NCBI RefSeq assembly: GCF_001713355.1
Contig: NZ_CP016448.1
Span: forward strand, 1,178,001 to 1,242,000
Length of the DNA stretch: 64,000 nt
From: Methyloversatilis sp. RAC08
Lineage (GTDB): Bacteria; Pseudomonadota; Gammaproteobacteria; Burkholderiales; Rhodocyclaceae
Direction: 5' to 3'
Made by a program: the position numbers and the translations under genes. Below the pieces are notes generated by a model. The model did no database searches. It was not told the origin of the DNA and was given only the letters and a program-made list of their open reading frames with translations. Shown here one piece after another: positions 19,269 to 27,045 of the stretch. The stretch's first letter is position 1; every line of letters begins with the position of its first letter.

Positions 19269-19895
19269 TCAGAACCAGCTCTGCGGAATGATCAGGATGT
19301 CGCCAGGCTTGACATCCACATTCGCGCTGACGTCACCACGCCGGATGAGGTCTTTCAGACGCACGTTGTATTGCTTGTCACCTTCGGAGGTGCGCAGGAT
19401 GGTCGCCGCGTTGCCATCGGCGAAGTCGGTGATGCCGCCCACCGCAATCATCACGTCAAGCAGGGTCATTTTCTGCTTGTAGGCCAGCGCCTGCGGCTTG
19501 GCCGCTTCGCCGATGACCCGGATCTGTTCGCTGTAGGGACCGATGCCGCCCGCCACGATCACGCTGACAATGGGATCACGGATGTACTTGGACAGAACCT
19601 GCTCGATTTCGCGCGCCAGTGTCGTGGGATCGCGACCCGCGGCCGGCAGGTCCTCGAACAGCGTACCGGTGATCTTGCCGTCCGGCCGGATGGTGACCGT
19701 CGACGAGATTTCGGGGTTGCGCCAGACGACGATATTGACCGAGTCGCCCGGGCCCAGGATGTAGTTGTAACCATCACTGTAAGCCTGCGTCGGGGCGGCC
19801 GGGTACGGTGACGAGGTGCAGGCCACCAGCGCAAGCGGCGCCAGGAGCAACGCACATTTGCGCAGGGCGGACATCAGAAAGATCGAACGAAGCAT
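19269..19895 (-). CDS. XrtA-associated polysaccharide export lipoprotein (Wza-like)
   Basis: 208 residues. The signal peptide ends in a lipobox LALVAC (Cys26), so the mature protein should be a lipoprotein. Poly_export and SLBB-type segments follow: YILGPGDSVNIVVWRNPEIS and ITDFADGNAATILRTSEG. The family is TIGR03027-like; it would form or cap the outer-membrane channel for the exopolysaccharide. GGAGG lies five bases before the ATG, the strongest ribosome site of the operon. It is the first gene of the exopolysaccharide run after an 85-base gap. Confidence 0.9.
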   Translation of the reverse strand: MLRSIFLMSALRKCALLLAPLALVACTSSPYPAAPTQAYSDGYNYILGPGDSVNIVVWRNPEISSTVTIRPDGKITGTLFEDLPAAGRDPTTLAREIEQVLSKYIRDPIVSVIVAGGIGPYSEQIRVIGEAAKPQALAYKQKMTLLDVMIAVGGITDFADGNAATILRTSEGDKQYNVRLKDLIRRGDVSANVDVKPGDILIIPQSWF

Positions 19896-19980
19896 TGCAT
19901 CCTCCAGAAGGACAGCGGCGAAACAAGCCGCGAATCATAGCCAATGCACCCGAAAGTGCGCTCTATTCCGTCACGGCTCA
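19896..19980 (-). promoter_or_regulatory. Gap ahead of the exopolysaccharide operon, possible sigma-70 promoter
   Basis: This 85-base gap separates the two permease genes from the export lipoprotein gene, all on the minus strand. Read on the minus strand it contains TATGAT (19939-19934), a good -10 match 39 bases ahead of the ATG, but no convincing -35 hexamer at 16-18 bases. A small inverted repeat GCAC...GTGC lies just upstream. It may be a weak or activator-dependent promoter, or the operon may be read through from the permeases. Confidence 0.3.
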
Positions 19981-21192
19981 TCAGATGTTGTAGCGCAGCG
20001 CATCGACGATTGGCGTGCGCGACACCCGGTGGGCCGGCAAAAGCGCGGCCACCAGGGTGGCGATCAGACCGACCCCGAATGCCAGTAACACCGTATTGGG
20101 CAGCACCCTGACGGTAGCGGTGTAGGCGACGTTGGAATTCGGCGGCGGCGGCATCGGGATGCCGACCTCGCTGATCGCCAGCGCCGCGAGCGTACCCAGC
20201 ACGACACCCACCACGGCGCCAAACAGACCCAACATTGCGTTCTCCACCATCACCAACCTGAACACATAGCCACGCGTGTTGCCCAGCGCCATCAGCGTAC
20301 CGAATTCTCCCACACGCTCGAAAACGCTCATGTTTACCGTGTTGAACACGCTGAGCAGCACCATGATCAGCACAATCCACTGCAGCACGCCGAACTGCGT
20401 GCGATACAGCTCGACCGTCTTCGCGTAGAAATCAGACAGCTCCACCCAGTCGCGGATATCGAACCCCAGCGACTGCAACCGCGGAATCAGCAAATCCTTC
20501 ACCAGCGCAGTATCGGCCGTGCGGTGCAGCAACAACACGATCGAATTGGCGCCGTCGCGCGCCAGCAGCTCCCTCGCTGCCGCAATGGGAATTCTTACGG
20601 CACGGGTATCGAAATCTTTCGAAAAGCTTTGAAAAACGCCTACCACGTTCAGTTCGGTCGTGTTCAGGGCGCCGTCCGCAGTATTCATGATCAGCGTGAC
20701 GGTATCTCCGGGCTCGAGCGCCAGCGCCTTCGCCACACCGTCGCCGATCAGCACGCCCGACGTGTCTTCGTCCTTCAATTGCCGGCCCGCAGTGATCCGG
20801 ACAAACGTACCGAGGTGATTTTCCTTGTCCGGCTCGACGCCCTCGCCGACGATGGCCCAGTCCGCCTTGCCGTTGTTGAGCAGGCCGGCGAACCGGATAC
20901 GCTGAAGCACGGTATCCGCTTCGGGCATCTTGGCCGCGAAGCGCGCGATCTGGTCGGCGTCGTCGATGACGTACTTTTCCGGCGAACGCGAGCCCTTCTC
21001 GTAGAAACCCTGCTTGAACACCTGCACGTGGCCGAGCTGACTGTGGATCGTGGCTTCGCCCAGCTGGGTCAGCACATCCGCCACGAAACCGCCGGTCAGA
21101 ATCAGACCGGATACGCCGAACACGATGGCAGCCAGAGTCATCGCGGTACGCGATTTCTGACGGAGGATGTTGCGCAGGGCAAGTTTGAACAT
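19981..21192 (-). CDS. FtsX/LolC-type ABC transporter permease
   Basis: 403 residues. One N-terminal membrane helix (AMTLAAIVFGVSGLILTGGF), a large periplasmic MacB_PCD-like domain (about 45-260), then three C-terminal helices; ERVGEFGTLMALGNTRGYVF is the FtsX signature before the third helix. Proteins of this architecture work as mechanotransmitting halves with a MacB/LolD-type ATPase. No ATPase gene adjoins; the obvious partner is at 29595-30344. It is 6 bases downstream of a paralogous permease, with which it likely forms a heterodimer. Confidence 0.85.
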   Translation of the reverse strand: MFKLALRNILRQKSRTAMTLAAIVFGVSGLILTGGFVADVLTQLGEATIHSQLGHVQVFKQGFYEKGSRSPEKYVIDDADQIARFAAKMPEADTVLQRIRFAGLLNNGKADWAIVGEGVEPDKENHLGTFVRITAGRQLKDEDTSGVLIGDGVAKALALEPGDTVTLIMNTADGALNTTELNVVGVFQSFSKDFDTRAVRIPIAAARELLARDGANSIVLLLHRTADTALVKDLLIPRLQSLGFDIRDWVELSDFYAKTVELYRTQFGVLQWIVLIMVLLSVFNTVNMSVFERVGEFGTLMALGNTRGYVFRLVMVENAMLGLFGAVVGVVLGTLAALAISEVGIPMPPPPNSNVAYTATVRVLPNTVLLAFGVGLIATLVAALLPAHRVSRTPIVDALRYNI

Positions 21193-21198
21193 GGCGGC

Positions 21199-22428
21199 TC
21201 AGCGACTCTGGCGCAAGGCGTCGACGATGTTCATGCGCGACGCTCTCCAGGCGGGATACAGGCTCGACACGAAGCTGCTGACCACCGCAACCAGCATGGC
21301 CTGCGCCACGATATTGAAGGTCAGCATGATCTTGCCGTCAAACCCTTCCTCCATGCCGGGTGGCGGCGGCAACGGGATGCCCACCGCGGAGATTCCGACC
21401 GCCAGCAGGCAACCCAGCACCACGCCCAAGCCACCGCCCACGACACCCAACATCAGGCCCTCGGACACGAAGATGCGCAGGATGCGACTGCGCGTGAGGC
21501 CCAGTGCCATGCAGGTACCGATCTCGCTGACCCGCTCCATGACGCTCATGGACAGCGTATTCGAAATGCTCAGTACGATGATCATCAAAATGATCAGCCG
21601 CACCACATTGATCTGACTGGAGAAGAGGTCGCGCGTCTTGTTGTAGAAGTCGGCCAGTTGGTACCACGGCACGAGCTCAAGCCTGGCGGCCGGAAGCACC
21701 TTGCGCAACTCCTCGATCTTGCTGTCAGTGGCGTCGGTGCGCTCAAGCAGCACCAGCCACTGCTGTGCACCGGTCACCTTGACCAGCTGTTGAGCCAGCG
21801 CAATCGGCATGCGCAGCGCAGAATCGTCGTATTCCTTGCTGACCGAAGTGAACAGACCAACGATGGGCGCCTCGATCGCATTGATGCTGCCGCCGGCTGT
21901 CGTGGTCAGCAGCACGATGGTGTCGCCGACCTGGGCATCGAGATTGATCGCCAGGCCACGCCCCATGATCATCTCGTTCGCACTGTCCACGGCGAGGTTA
22001 CGCCCGCGACTGATGCGGATCGAACTCGACAGCACGGCCTCGGCCTGCGGCGACACGCCCTGCCCGAGGAAGGCAAAGGTGTTTTCGCCCTTGCTCGCCA
22101 GGCCGTTGAAACTGAGTCGTGGTGCGATCACCTTCACGCCGGCGCTGGATTGCACCGCCGCACGCGCCGCCTCCTCGCCTTCGATGATGAAGCCGAACGG
22201 ATCCGATGTACCGCGTTCAACGTACCCTGGCCTGACGACCTGGATGTGACCGAGCTGTGACTTGATCGTCGATTCGCGCATCCCGTCCATCAACCACTCG
22301 ATGAAGCCGGCCGAAAGGATCATGGCGACAACGCCGAAGCTGACCGCTCCGATCGCAATCATCGTGCGCCGCCCCTGTCGCAGCACGCTACGCATGGCCA
22401 GTCGCAGATCAAGCAGCCAAAACTTCAT
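21199..22428 (-). CDS. FtsX/LolC-type ABC transporter permease
   Basis: 409 residues, similar in layout to the next gene: N-terminal helix (MIAIGAVSFGVVAMILSAGF), extracytoplasmic domain and three C-terminal helices with ERVSEIGTCMALGLTRSRIL as the FtsX motif. Both halves share QLGHIQV/QLGHVQV early in the periplasmic domain, which indicates an ancient duplication. It is the first gene of the permease pair and is divergent from the ThiF-like gene. Likely role: export or envelope trafficking of a lipid-like or lipoprotein substrate, in line with the LolA-like protein encoded at 30399. Confidence 0.85.
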   Translation of the reverse strand: MKFWLLDLRLAMRSVLRQGRRTMIAIGAVSFGVVAMILSAGFIEWLMDGMRESTIKSQLGHIQVVRPGYVERGTSDPFGFIIEGEEAARAAVQSSAGVKVIAPRLSFNGLASKGENTFAFLGQGVSPQAEAVLSSSIRISRGRNLAVDSANEMIMGRGLAINLDAQVGDTIVLLTTTAGGSINAIEAPIVGLFTSVSKEYDDSALRMPIALAQQLVKVTGAQQWLVLLERTDATDSKIEELRKVLPAARLELVPWYQLADFYNKTRDLFSSQINVVRLIILMIIVLSISNTLSMSVMERVSEIGTCMALGLTRSRILRIFVSEGLMLGVVGGGLGVVLGCLLAVGISAVGIPLPPPPGMEEGFDGKIMLTFNIVAQAMLVAVVSSFVSSLYPAWRASRMNIVDALRQSR

Positions 22429-22447
22429 GCGGATTCGAGGGGTAAGA

Positions 22448-22463
22448 TGCTAAGGTACTGCCA
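22448..22463 (-). promoter_or_regulatory. Weak sigma-54-like site ahead of the permease pair
   Basis: Read on the minus strand the bases are TGGCAGTACCTTAGCA, which keep the invariant GG and GC at the correct 10-base spacing and match 9 or 10 of the 12 defined positions of TGGCACGN4TTGCW. The predicted start of transcription would lie only about 9 bases before the ATG, leaving no room for a ribosome site, so the match may be fortuitous. Confidence 0.2.
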
Positions 22464-22546
22464 GCATAACAGTTTTTTACTTTCCAGCAGCCGTGAGCCT
22501 TCAGGGCAAAAACGCGCTGGAGCGATTGCCGAATGGCAGGACGAAG

Positions 22547-23422
22547 ATGAATCACTCCGCATTTGACTATAACGAAGCATTCAGCAGGAATCTTGGGTGG
22601 TTTACCGAGGTTGAGCAGCAAAAACTGCGCACCAGCACGGTCGCCATCGCCGGGCTGGGCGGTGTTGGAGGGATCCACCTGCTGACGTTGGCGCGACTCG
22701 GGGTCGGTCGCTTCCACATCGCGGACTTCGACACCTTCGACGTCGCCAACTTCAACCGGCAGGTAGGCGCCACGATGAGTACGCTGGGGCAACGCAAGCT
22801 TGACGTACTGGCCGCCCAGGCGCGAGACATCAACCCTGAAGTCGAGCTGAAGCTTTTTCCTCTGGGCGTTTCGGCCGAATCTCCCGACGACTTCCTGCGC
22901 GGTGCGGATATATATATAGACGGGCTCGATTTCTTCGCCTTTTCGGCGCGCCGCGCGACCTTTGCAGCCTGTCATCGGCTGCGCATTCCGGCTGTCACTG
23001 CAGCGCCGCTTGGCATGGGTTCGGCCCTGCTCGTCTTCCTGCCCGACCGGATGAGTTTCGAAGCGTACTTCCGGCTCGAAGGGTGCGACGAAACCGAACA
23101 GGCGCTGCGCTTTCTCGTCGGTCTGGCGCCGGCAGGCCTGCACCGCCCGTATCTGGTCGAACCCTCGCGCATCGATCTGGCAGCGCGACGAGGCCCGTCG
23201 ACCATGATTGCGTGCAACCTGTGCGCGGGTTTTGCCGCCGCCGAAGGCATCAAGCTGCTGCTTGGCCGCGGCGAGGTGCGCGCTGCACCCTGGGGCCTGC
23301 AGTACGACGCCTTCCGCAACAAGCTGGTGCGCACCTGGCGGCCGGGCGGCAACAACCACCCGCTGCAACGGCTGATCATGTCCATCGGTCGTCGTCAGCT
23401 CGCACGCAAACCTTCGGTCTGA
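22547..23422 (+). CDS. ThiF/MoeB/HesA-family adenylyltransferase (E1-like)
   Basis: 291 residues. The nucleotide-binding core is AIAGLGGVGGIHLLTLARLG (about 34-53), followed by DFDTFDVANFNRQVG (about 60-74) with the Asn/Arg residues that contact ATP in E1 enzymes, and LGQRKLDVL. E1-like enzymes adenylate a carboxyl terminus or small carboxylate. The usual pair of CxxC zinc motifs is absent and I see no clear catalytic Cys, so it is not a normal MoeB or ThiF. It is followed after 26 bases by a nitroreductase. The two resemble the halves of the fused mycobacterial 'MoeY' (Rv1355c). I chose the ATG preceded by AGGA; a GTG 54 bases upstream is possible. Confidence 0.78.
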   Translation: MNHSAFDYNEAFSRNLGWFTEVEQQKLRTSTVAIAGLGGVGGIHLLTLARLGVGRFHIADFDTFDVANFNRQVGATMSTLGQRKLDVLAAQARDINPEVELKLFPLGVSAESPDDFLRGADIYIDGLDFFAFSARRATFAACHRLRIPAVTAAPLGMGSALLVFLPDRMSFEAYFRLEGCDETEQALRFLVGLAPAGLHRPYLVEPSRIDLAARRGPSTMIACNLCAGFAAAEGIKLLLGRGEVRAAPWGLQYDAFRNKLVRTWRPGGNNHPLQRLIMSIGRRQLARKPSV

Positions 23423-23448
23423 CTCCCCACCCCACGCGAGGCACCTCC

Positions 23449-24516
23449 ATGCGCGTCATCGAACAGATCCTCGACCTGGCCCGATGGGCTCCGAGCGGCG
23501 ACAACACCCAGCCCTGGCGCTTCGAAATCCTGGCCGACGACCATGTACTGATCCACGGCTTCGACACGCGCCACGACTGCGTGTATGACCTGGAAGGCCA
23601 CGCCAGCCAGCTTGCGCACGGCGCACTGCTCGAAACACTGCGCATCGCCGCCACCCGGCACGGCCTGCGGGCCGGGTGGACTCGCCGGGCCGGCACGCCG
23701 GATACCCATCTGCTGTACGACGTACGACTGCAGCCCGACCCGACATTGAGGGAAGATCCACTCCTTGCATATATAGAGAAGCGAAGCGTGCAGCGACGCC
23801 CCATGCCAGGCGCCCGCCTGACACATGCCGAGCGCACTGCACTGGAAAGCGCGGCGCTTCCGCTCAAGGTACGCTGGTTCGAATCAAGATCGGAACGCTG
23901 GTCGATCGCCCGTTTGAATTTCGCCAACGCCAAGATCCGCCTGACCATCCGCGAAGCGTACGAAGTCCACAAGCGGGTGATCGATTGGGGCGCGCGGTTC
24001 AGCGAGGATCGCATTCCCGAAGCGGCTGTCGGTGTGGACCCGATGACGGCGAAAATGATGAAGTGGGTCATGCACAGCTGGCCGCGTGTCGAGTTTTTTA
24101 ACGCGTGGCTCGCCGGTACCTTCGCGCCGCGCGTCCAGCTCGACCTGATTCCCGGCATCGCATGCTCGGCGCACGCCTGCCTGATCGCGCCGGAGCCCAT
24201 GGAAACAGTCGAGCAGCGGGTGAACGCCGGCGCCGCGGTTCAACGCTTCTGGCTGACCTGCGAACAGCTCGGCCTGCAGCACCAGCCGGAAATGACACCC
24301 CTCATTTTCAGCCACTACACGCGCAGCGGGCTGCGCTTCACGACGTCCGACAGCGCACTGACCAGCGCTCGTGCGCTGAGCGATACGCTTGAATCCATGC
24401 TCGGCAAGGGTGATCTTGATCGCGCGGCATGGCTATGCCGTGTGGGCCGGTCCCGCGGCGCCCCGGGACGCTCATTGCGCAAGACCTTGCAACGTCTTCG
24501 AGCGGGCTTGACGTGA
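23449..24516 (+). CDS. Nitroreductase-family protein (MoeY C-terminal-like)
   Basis: 355 residues. The opening IEQILDLARWAPSGDNTQPW is the FMN-binding start of nitroreductases (Arg/Ser/Asn contacts), with HGALLETLRIAATRHGL after it. The C-terminal half, with IPGIACSAHACLIAP and VNAGAAVQRFWLTCEQLGLQHQP, completes the fold. Paired with an E1-like enzyme it may carry out an FMN-dependent oxidation or reduction on an activated intermediate, as in azole-forming dehydrogenases, but the substrate is unknown. Genes of this kind have been seen near exosortase systems; here the exosortase-linked acyltransferase is 7 kb away. Confidence 0.75.
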   Translation: MRVIEQILDLARWAPSGDNTQPWRFEILADDHVLIHGFDTRHDCVYDLEGHASQLAHGALLETLRIAATRHGLRAGWTRRAGTPDTHLLYDVRLQPDPTLREDPLLAYIEKRSVQRRPMPGARLTHAERTALESAALPLKVRWFESRSERWSIARLNFANAKIRLTIREAYEVHKRVIDWGARFSEDRIPEAAVGVDPMTAKMMKWVMHSWPRVEFFNAWLAGTFAPRVQLDLIPGIACSAHACLIAPEPMETVEQRVNAGAAVQRFWLTCEQLGLQHQPEMTPLIFSHYTRSGLRFTTSDSALTSARALSDTLESMLGKGDLDRAAWLCRVGRSRGAPGRSLRKTLQRLRAGLT

Positions 24517-24525
24517 GTGGCTCAC
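24513..24525. promoter_or_regulatory. Perfect inverted repeat GTGAG-N3-CTCAC
   Basis: The 13 bases GTGAGTGGCTCAC overlap the nitroreductase stop codon and lie about 170 bases upstream of the predicted sigma-54 transcription start of the PEP-CTERM gene. An identical half-site arrangement, GTGAGCCGCTCAC, occurs at 45435-45447. The distance is typical for enhancer sites of sigma-54 activators. Assignment to a particular activator is guesswork. Confidence 0.35.
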
Positions 24526-24664
24526 AACATCGCGGGAGCCGGCATAAAAGACCTGTCGAAATACTTTACAAATCTGAAGCAGAGCCTGACCGAACCGCTT
24601 CAGACGCCTCTTTGGAAAAAATAAAATTCATTTAATTCATTGACTTAAAATAAATCAAACAAAC

Positions 24665-24680
24665 TGGCTCGTAGATTGCT
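24665..24680 (+). promoter_or_regulatory. Sigma-54 (RpoN) promoter of a PEP-CTERM gene
   Basis: The bases TGGCTCGTAGATTGCT match the sigma-54 consensus TGGCACGN4TTGCW at every defined position but one (A to T in the -24 block). The GG and GC pairs are exactly 10 bases apart. Transcription would begin near 24691, giving a 34-base leader with GGAG before the ATG at 24725. The 60 bases upstream are AT-rich, unlike the rest of the window. PEP-CTERM genes of the exosortase A type are known to depend on RpoN and the PrsK/PrsR two-component system, so the site fits its context. Confidence 0.75.
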
Positions 24681-24724
24681 TATCGGTACTCGTGGTTCTA
24701 GTCACCTACCAGTCGGAGTTCAAA

Positions 24725-25735
24725 ATGATCAAATTTTCGAAGCTTGCAATAGCAGCAGCGCTCGCCGGTGGTTTTTCGATGGCGGCGCAAGCCGATCCCG
24801 TGTCGATCACTACCCCCAACGGCGTTGTCAGTGGTATCACGGCATTTGACTGGGCACCGTCGCCGGTTCTCGCCCAGAATGGCAATCAAGCGTTTGTCGA
24901 TCTGGCAAACGGTATCAACGACGGTGTTGCCGGCGCTCGCGGGAATACATTCGGCAACCAATTCACGGTTTATTCGCAGGGTCGCCTGTCCGCCTTCCTC
25001 GGCGGCACTGGCGCAACGGCGCAATTGTTCAATGGCTCGGGCAGCACGGCCAACAAGTACGAAATCACCTTCGAGCTTGCTTACGACGAGATCGTTTACC
25101 TGGCGATCCCGGATGGTGGCGAGAACCTCGCACGGTTCGACCTGGCTGCGACCCAGACGAATAATTTCTTCCGTATTTTCGTGAAGGATCTGGACGCTAC
25201 TGCAGCGTCCAACTACGCCGCCGGCACGGGTTTTAACACCGGTACGCTGGTGTTTGAAGGCACGATCGGAGCCGGAGGTGCAGGCACGACTTCGACCTTC
25301 ACTGCCAGTACCACGCTGGGCGTGGTTGGTGGTGACAATGATGCCTCGAATGGTACCGGCCCGTTTCAGGGTACCCCGTCGGTTACCGGCTCAGGTGCGA
25401 CTCCCGAATTTGATCTGCTGACGGTCACTCCGACTGTCTATGATCTTAATTTTTGGAACGTCGAGCTCACCTCGTTCGTGATCACGAACATCAGCCAGAA
25501 TCTCCCGTTCCAGTCGGTGGATGCCTCTGCGGTGATCGTTGGACAGGTCCCGAATATCGGCTTGGTCAATGGCGGTACGGTTATTATTAACGACCGTTTG
25601 GTCGCTGCGGGTCCGGACATCCTGTTCCAGACTGACTTCAACGGGGTTGCTCAAGGCATTCCGGAACCCGGCACGCTGGCACTGGCTGGCCTCGCTCTGG
25701 GCGCTCTCAGCCTGGCACGTCGCCGCAAGGCCTGA
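24725..25735 (+). CDS. PEP-CTERM sorting domain protein (exosortase A substrate)
   Basis: 336 residues. Signal peptide (FSKLAIAAALAGGFSMAAQA), a Gly/Thr/Asn-rich extracellular domain, and a C-terminal sorting signal: IPEPGTLALAGLALGALSLARRRKA, that is the PEP motif, a short hydrophobic helix and an Arg cluster. Exosortase A should cut near PEP. The mature part has no catalytic motif I recognise and is probably a matrix or floc protein. It has its own sigma-54 promoter and a strong terminator, so it is a single-gene unit, and its low-Lys, Asn/Thr-rich composition is typical of the class. Confidence 0.9.
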   Translation: MIKFSKLAIAAALAGGFSMAAQADPVSITTPNGVVSGITAFDWAPSPVLAQNGNQAFVDLANGINDGVAGARGNTFGNQFTVYSQGRLSAFLGGTGATAQLFNGSGSTANKYEITFELAYDEIVYLAIPDGGENLARFDLAATQTNNFFRIFVKDLDATAASNYAAGTGFNTGTLVFEGTIGAGGAGTTSTFTASTTLGVVGGDNDASNGTGPFQGTPSVTGSGATPEFDLLTVTPTVYDLNFWNVELTSFVITNISQNLPFQSVDASAVIVGQVPNIGLVNGGTVIINDRLVAAGPDILFQTDFNGVAQGIPEPGTLALAGLALGALSLARRRKA

Positions 25736-25754
25736 TCGGTTAAAACCGATTGAG

Positions 25755-25786
25755 AAAAACGGGAGCGCGAGCTCCCGTTTTTTTTC
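25755..25786. terminator. Rho-independent terminator between convergent genes
   Basis: The stem AAAAACGGGAGC / GCTCCCGTTTTT closes on a GCGA-type loop and is followed by a run of T on the plus strand. A T-run also follows on the minus strand, so it can serve both the PEP-CTERM gene (stop at 25735) and the glycosyltransferase gene converging from the right (stop at 25837). Confidence 0.85.
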
Positions 25787-25836
25787 GTCCTGAAATCGCA
25801 GGCAGATCGAATCCCGCCTTCTTCAAGGTGGGTGAT

Positions 25837-27045
25837 TCAGACCCTGATATGTGCCCTGATCAGGTCGTGCAATCGCATGCCTGCATTGAAACCGGCGAAA
25901 TCGGCGCGTACGCGCGTAGCTGCATCCCTGAAGCCCGGTTCGCCGACCATGCGATCAACGGCGGCCCGCAACTCATCACTGTTCACCGTCCCTGCACGAA
26001 GACAGATGCCGGCTCCCGCATCCTGCACCCGCGACATGGTGAGGAACTGGTCCATGTTCGAGCACAGCCCGATCACCGGCCGACCTTCCGATAGCGCCTG
26101 ATAGACGGTCGCACTGCCACCATTGCAGATGACGAAATCCGCGCGCGCGGCCGCCGCAGCACCGGGCAGATAGTCCGCGACGAAGCATGATGCACTGCTG
26201 GCGGCGATGTTCGAGCGCCCGGCCGTGGCGGTCATGCACCGGACGCCCTGCTGCTCCAGCACTTCGAACAGTGCCGGCAGGAGGTCAACACGTCCGGTCG
26301 ACCCCAGGGTCACATAAGCCAGCGGCCCAACGGGAATCTGCGTCCACCACTCGGGCAACGGCGTATCCGGTGACCAGACGATGGGGCCGATGAAGTGATG
26401 ATTCAACGGGCAGTCTGCGCTGACCGGCACCAGGGAGGGCGTGTCGGCATACAGCGTGAAATCGCCATCGGTATAGGCGTATCGGACATCGGAAAAGGTC
26501 GACAAGCCATGTTTGCGCCGCAGTGCATTGAGCGGTCGGGCATGCAGGCGGAACGCGATGGGCTGCGCCATCCGGAAAATGGGTGTGGCCAGGGCCGGGC
26601 CGAGCAGGCGGGTGAGCGTGATGTCGGGCAGAGGAAAGCGCCGATGCACAGACCACGGACTCCAGTGCGCATTGCACAACGCCATGTAAGGAATGCCCGC
26701 CACCCGCGCCGACACACTGAGCGACAGCCGGAAGTCGCCGACCACGACATCGGGCTTTTCGCGCTGGAGCAGATCGACATCCTGCTCGATGTAGCGCGCG
26801 AGTTCGGCCTGGGTGTACAACGGCGCACCTTCGGCAAGACGCTCGAGGAAAAGCGCGGGCGGAATGCTGTCGAGGCCGATGCGCGACAGACCCGTACCGC
26901 GCAGGCACAGGTCGAAAGCCCCGGCCGACGCAATACTGACGTCACATTCTGGCGCGAGCGCCTGAGCGAGCACGACCGGGCGGGCGACGTGCGCCAGCGA
27001 CACCGCTTCCGCCACGAACAGCACGCGGCGGCGCGCCGTCATCAT
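25837..27045 (-). CDS. UGT/MurG-type glycosyltransferase
   Basis: 402 residues, GT-B fold. RVLFVAEAVSLAHVARPVVL resembles the N-terminal acceptor domain of GT1/GT28 enzymes. The C-terminal donor domain has PLAYVTLGSTGRVDLLP, then FVADYLPGAAAAARADFVIC and NGGSATVYQALSEGRPVIGL, the usual GGxxT...GxPxI nucleotide-sugar site. It overlaps the epimerase stop by an ATGA junction, so the epimerase probably makes its donor sugar. The acceptor might be a lipid or small hydrophobic molecule, judging from relatives, but this is inference. Confidence 0.82.
   Translation of the reverse strand: MMTARRRVLFVAEAVSLAHVARPVVLAQALAPECDVSIASAGAFDLCLRGTGLSRIGLDSIPPALFLERLAEGAPLYTQAELARYIEQDVDLLQREKPDVVVGDFRLSLSVSARVAGIPYMALCNAHWSPWSVHRRFPLPDITLTRLLGPALATPIFRMAQPIAFRLHARPLNALRRKHGLSTFSDVRYAYTDGDFTLYADTPSLVPVSADCPLNHHFIGPIVWSPDTPLPEWWTQIPVGPLAYVTLGSTGRVDLLPALFEVLEQQGVRCMTATAGRSNIAASSASCFVADYLPGAAAAARADFVICNGGSATVYQALSEGRPVIGLCSNMDQFLTMSRVQDAGAGICLRAGTVNSDELRAAVDRMVGEPGFRDAATRVRADFAGFNAGMRLHDLIRAHIRV

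Noticed and set aside
20524-22260. 578-codon open frame on the plus strand
   Set aside because: Antisense to the two FtsX-type permeases; its translation is rich in Gln, His and Arg without a fold.
24640-24668. TTGACT as a -35 box of a sigma-70 promoter for the PEP-CTERM gene
   Set aside because: No -10 hexamer is found at 16-18 bases; the nearby sigma-54 match is far better.
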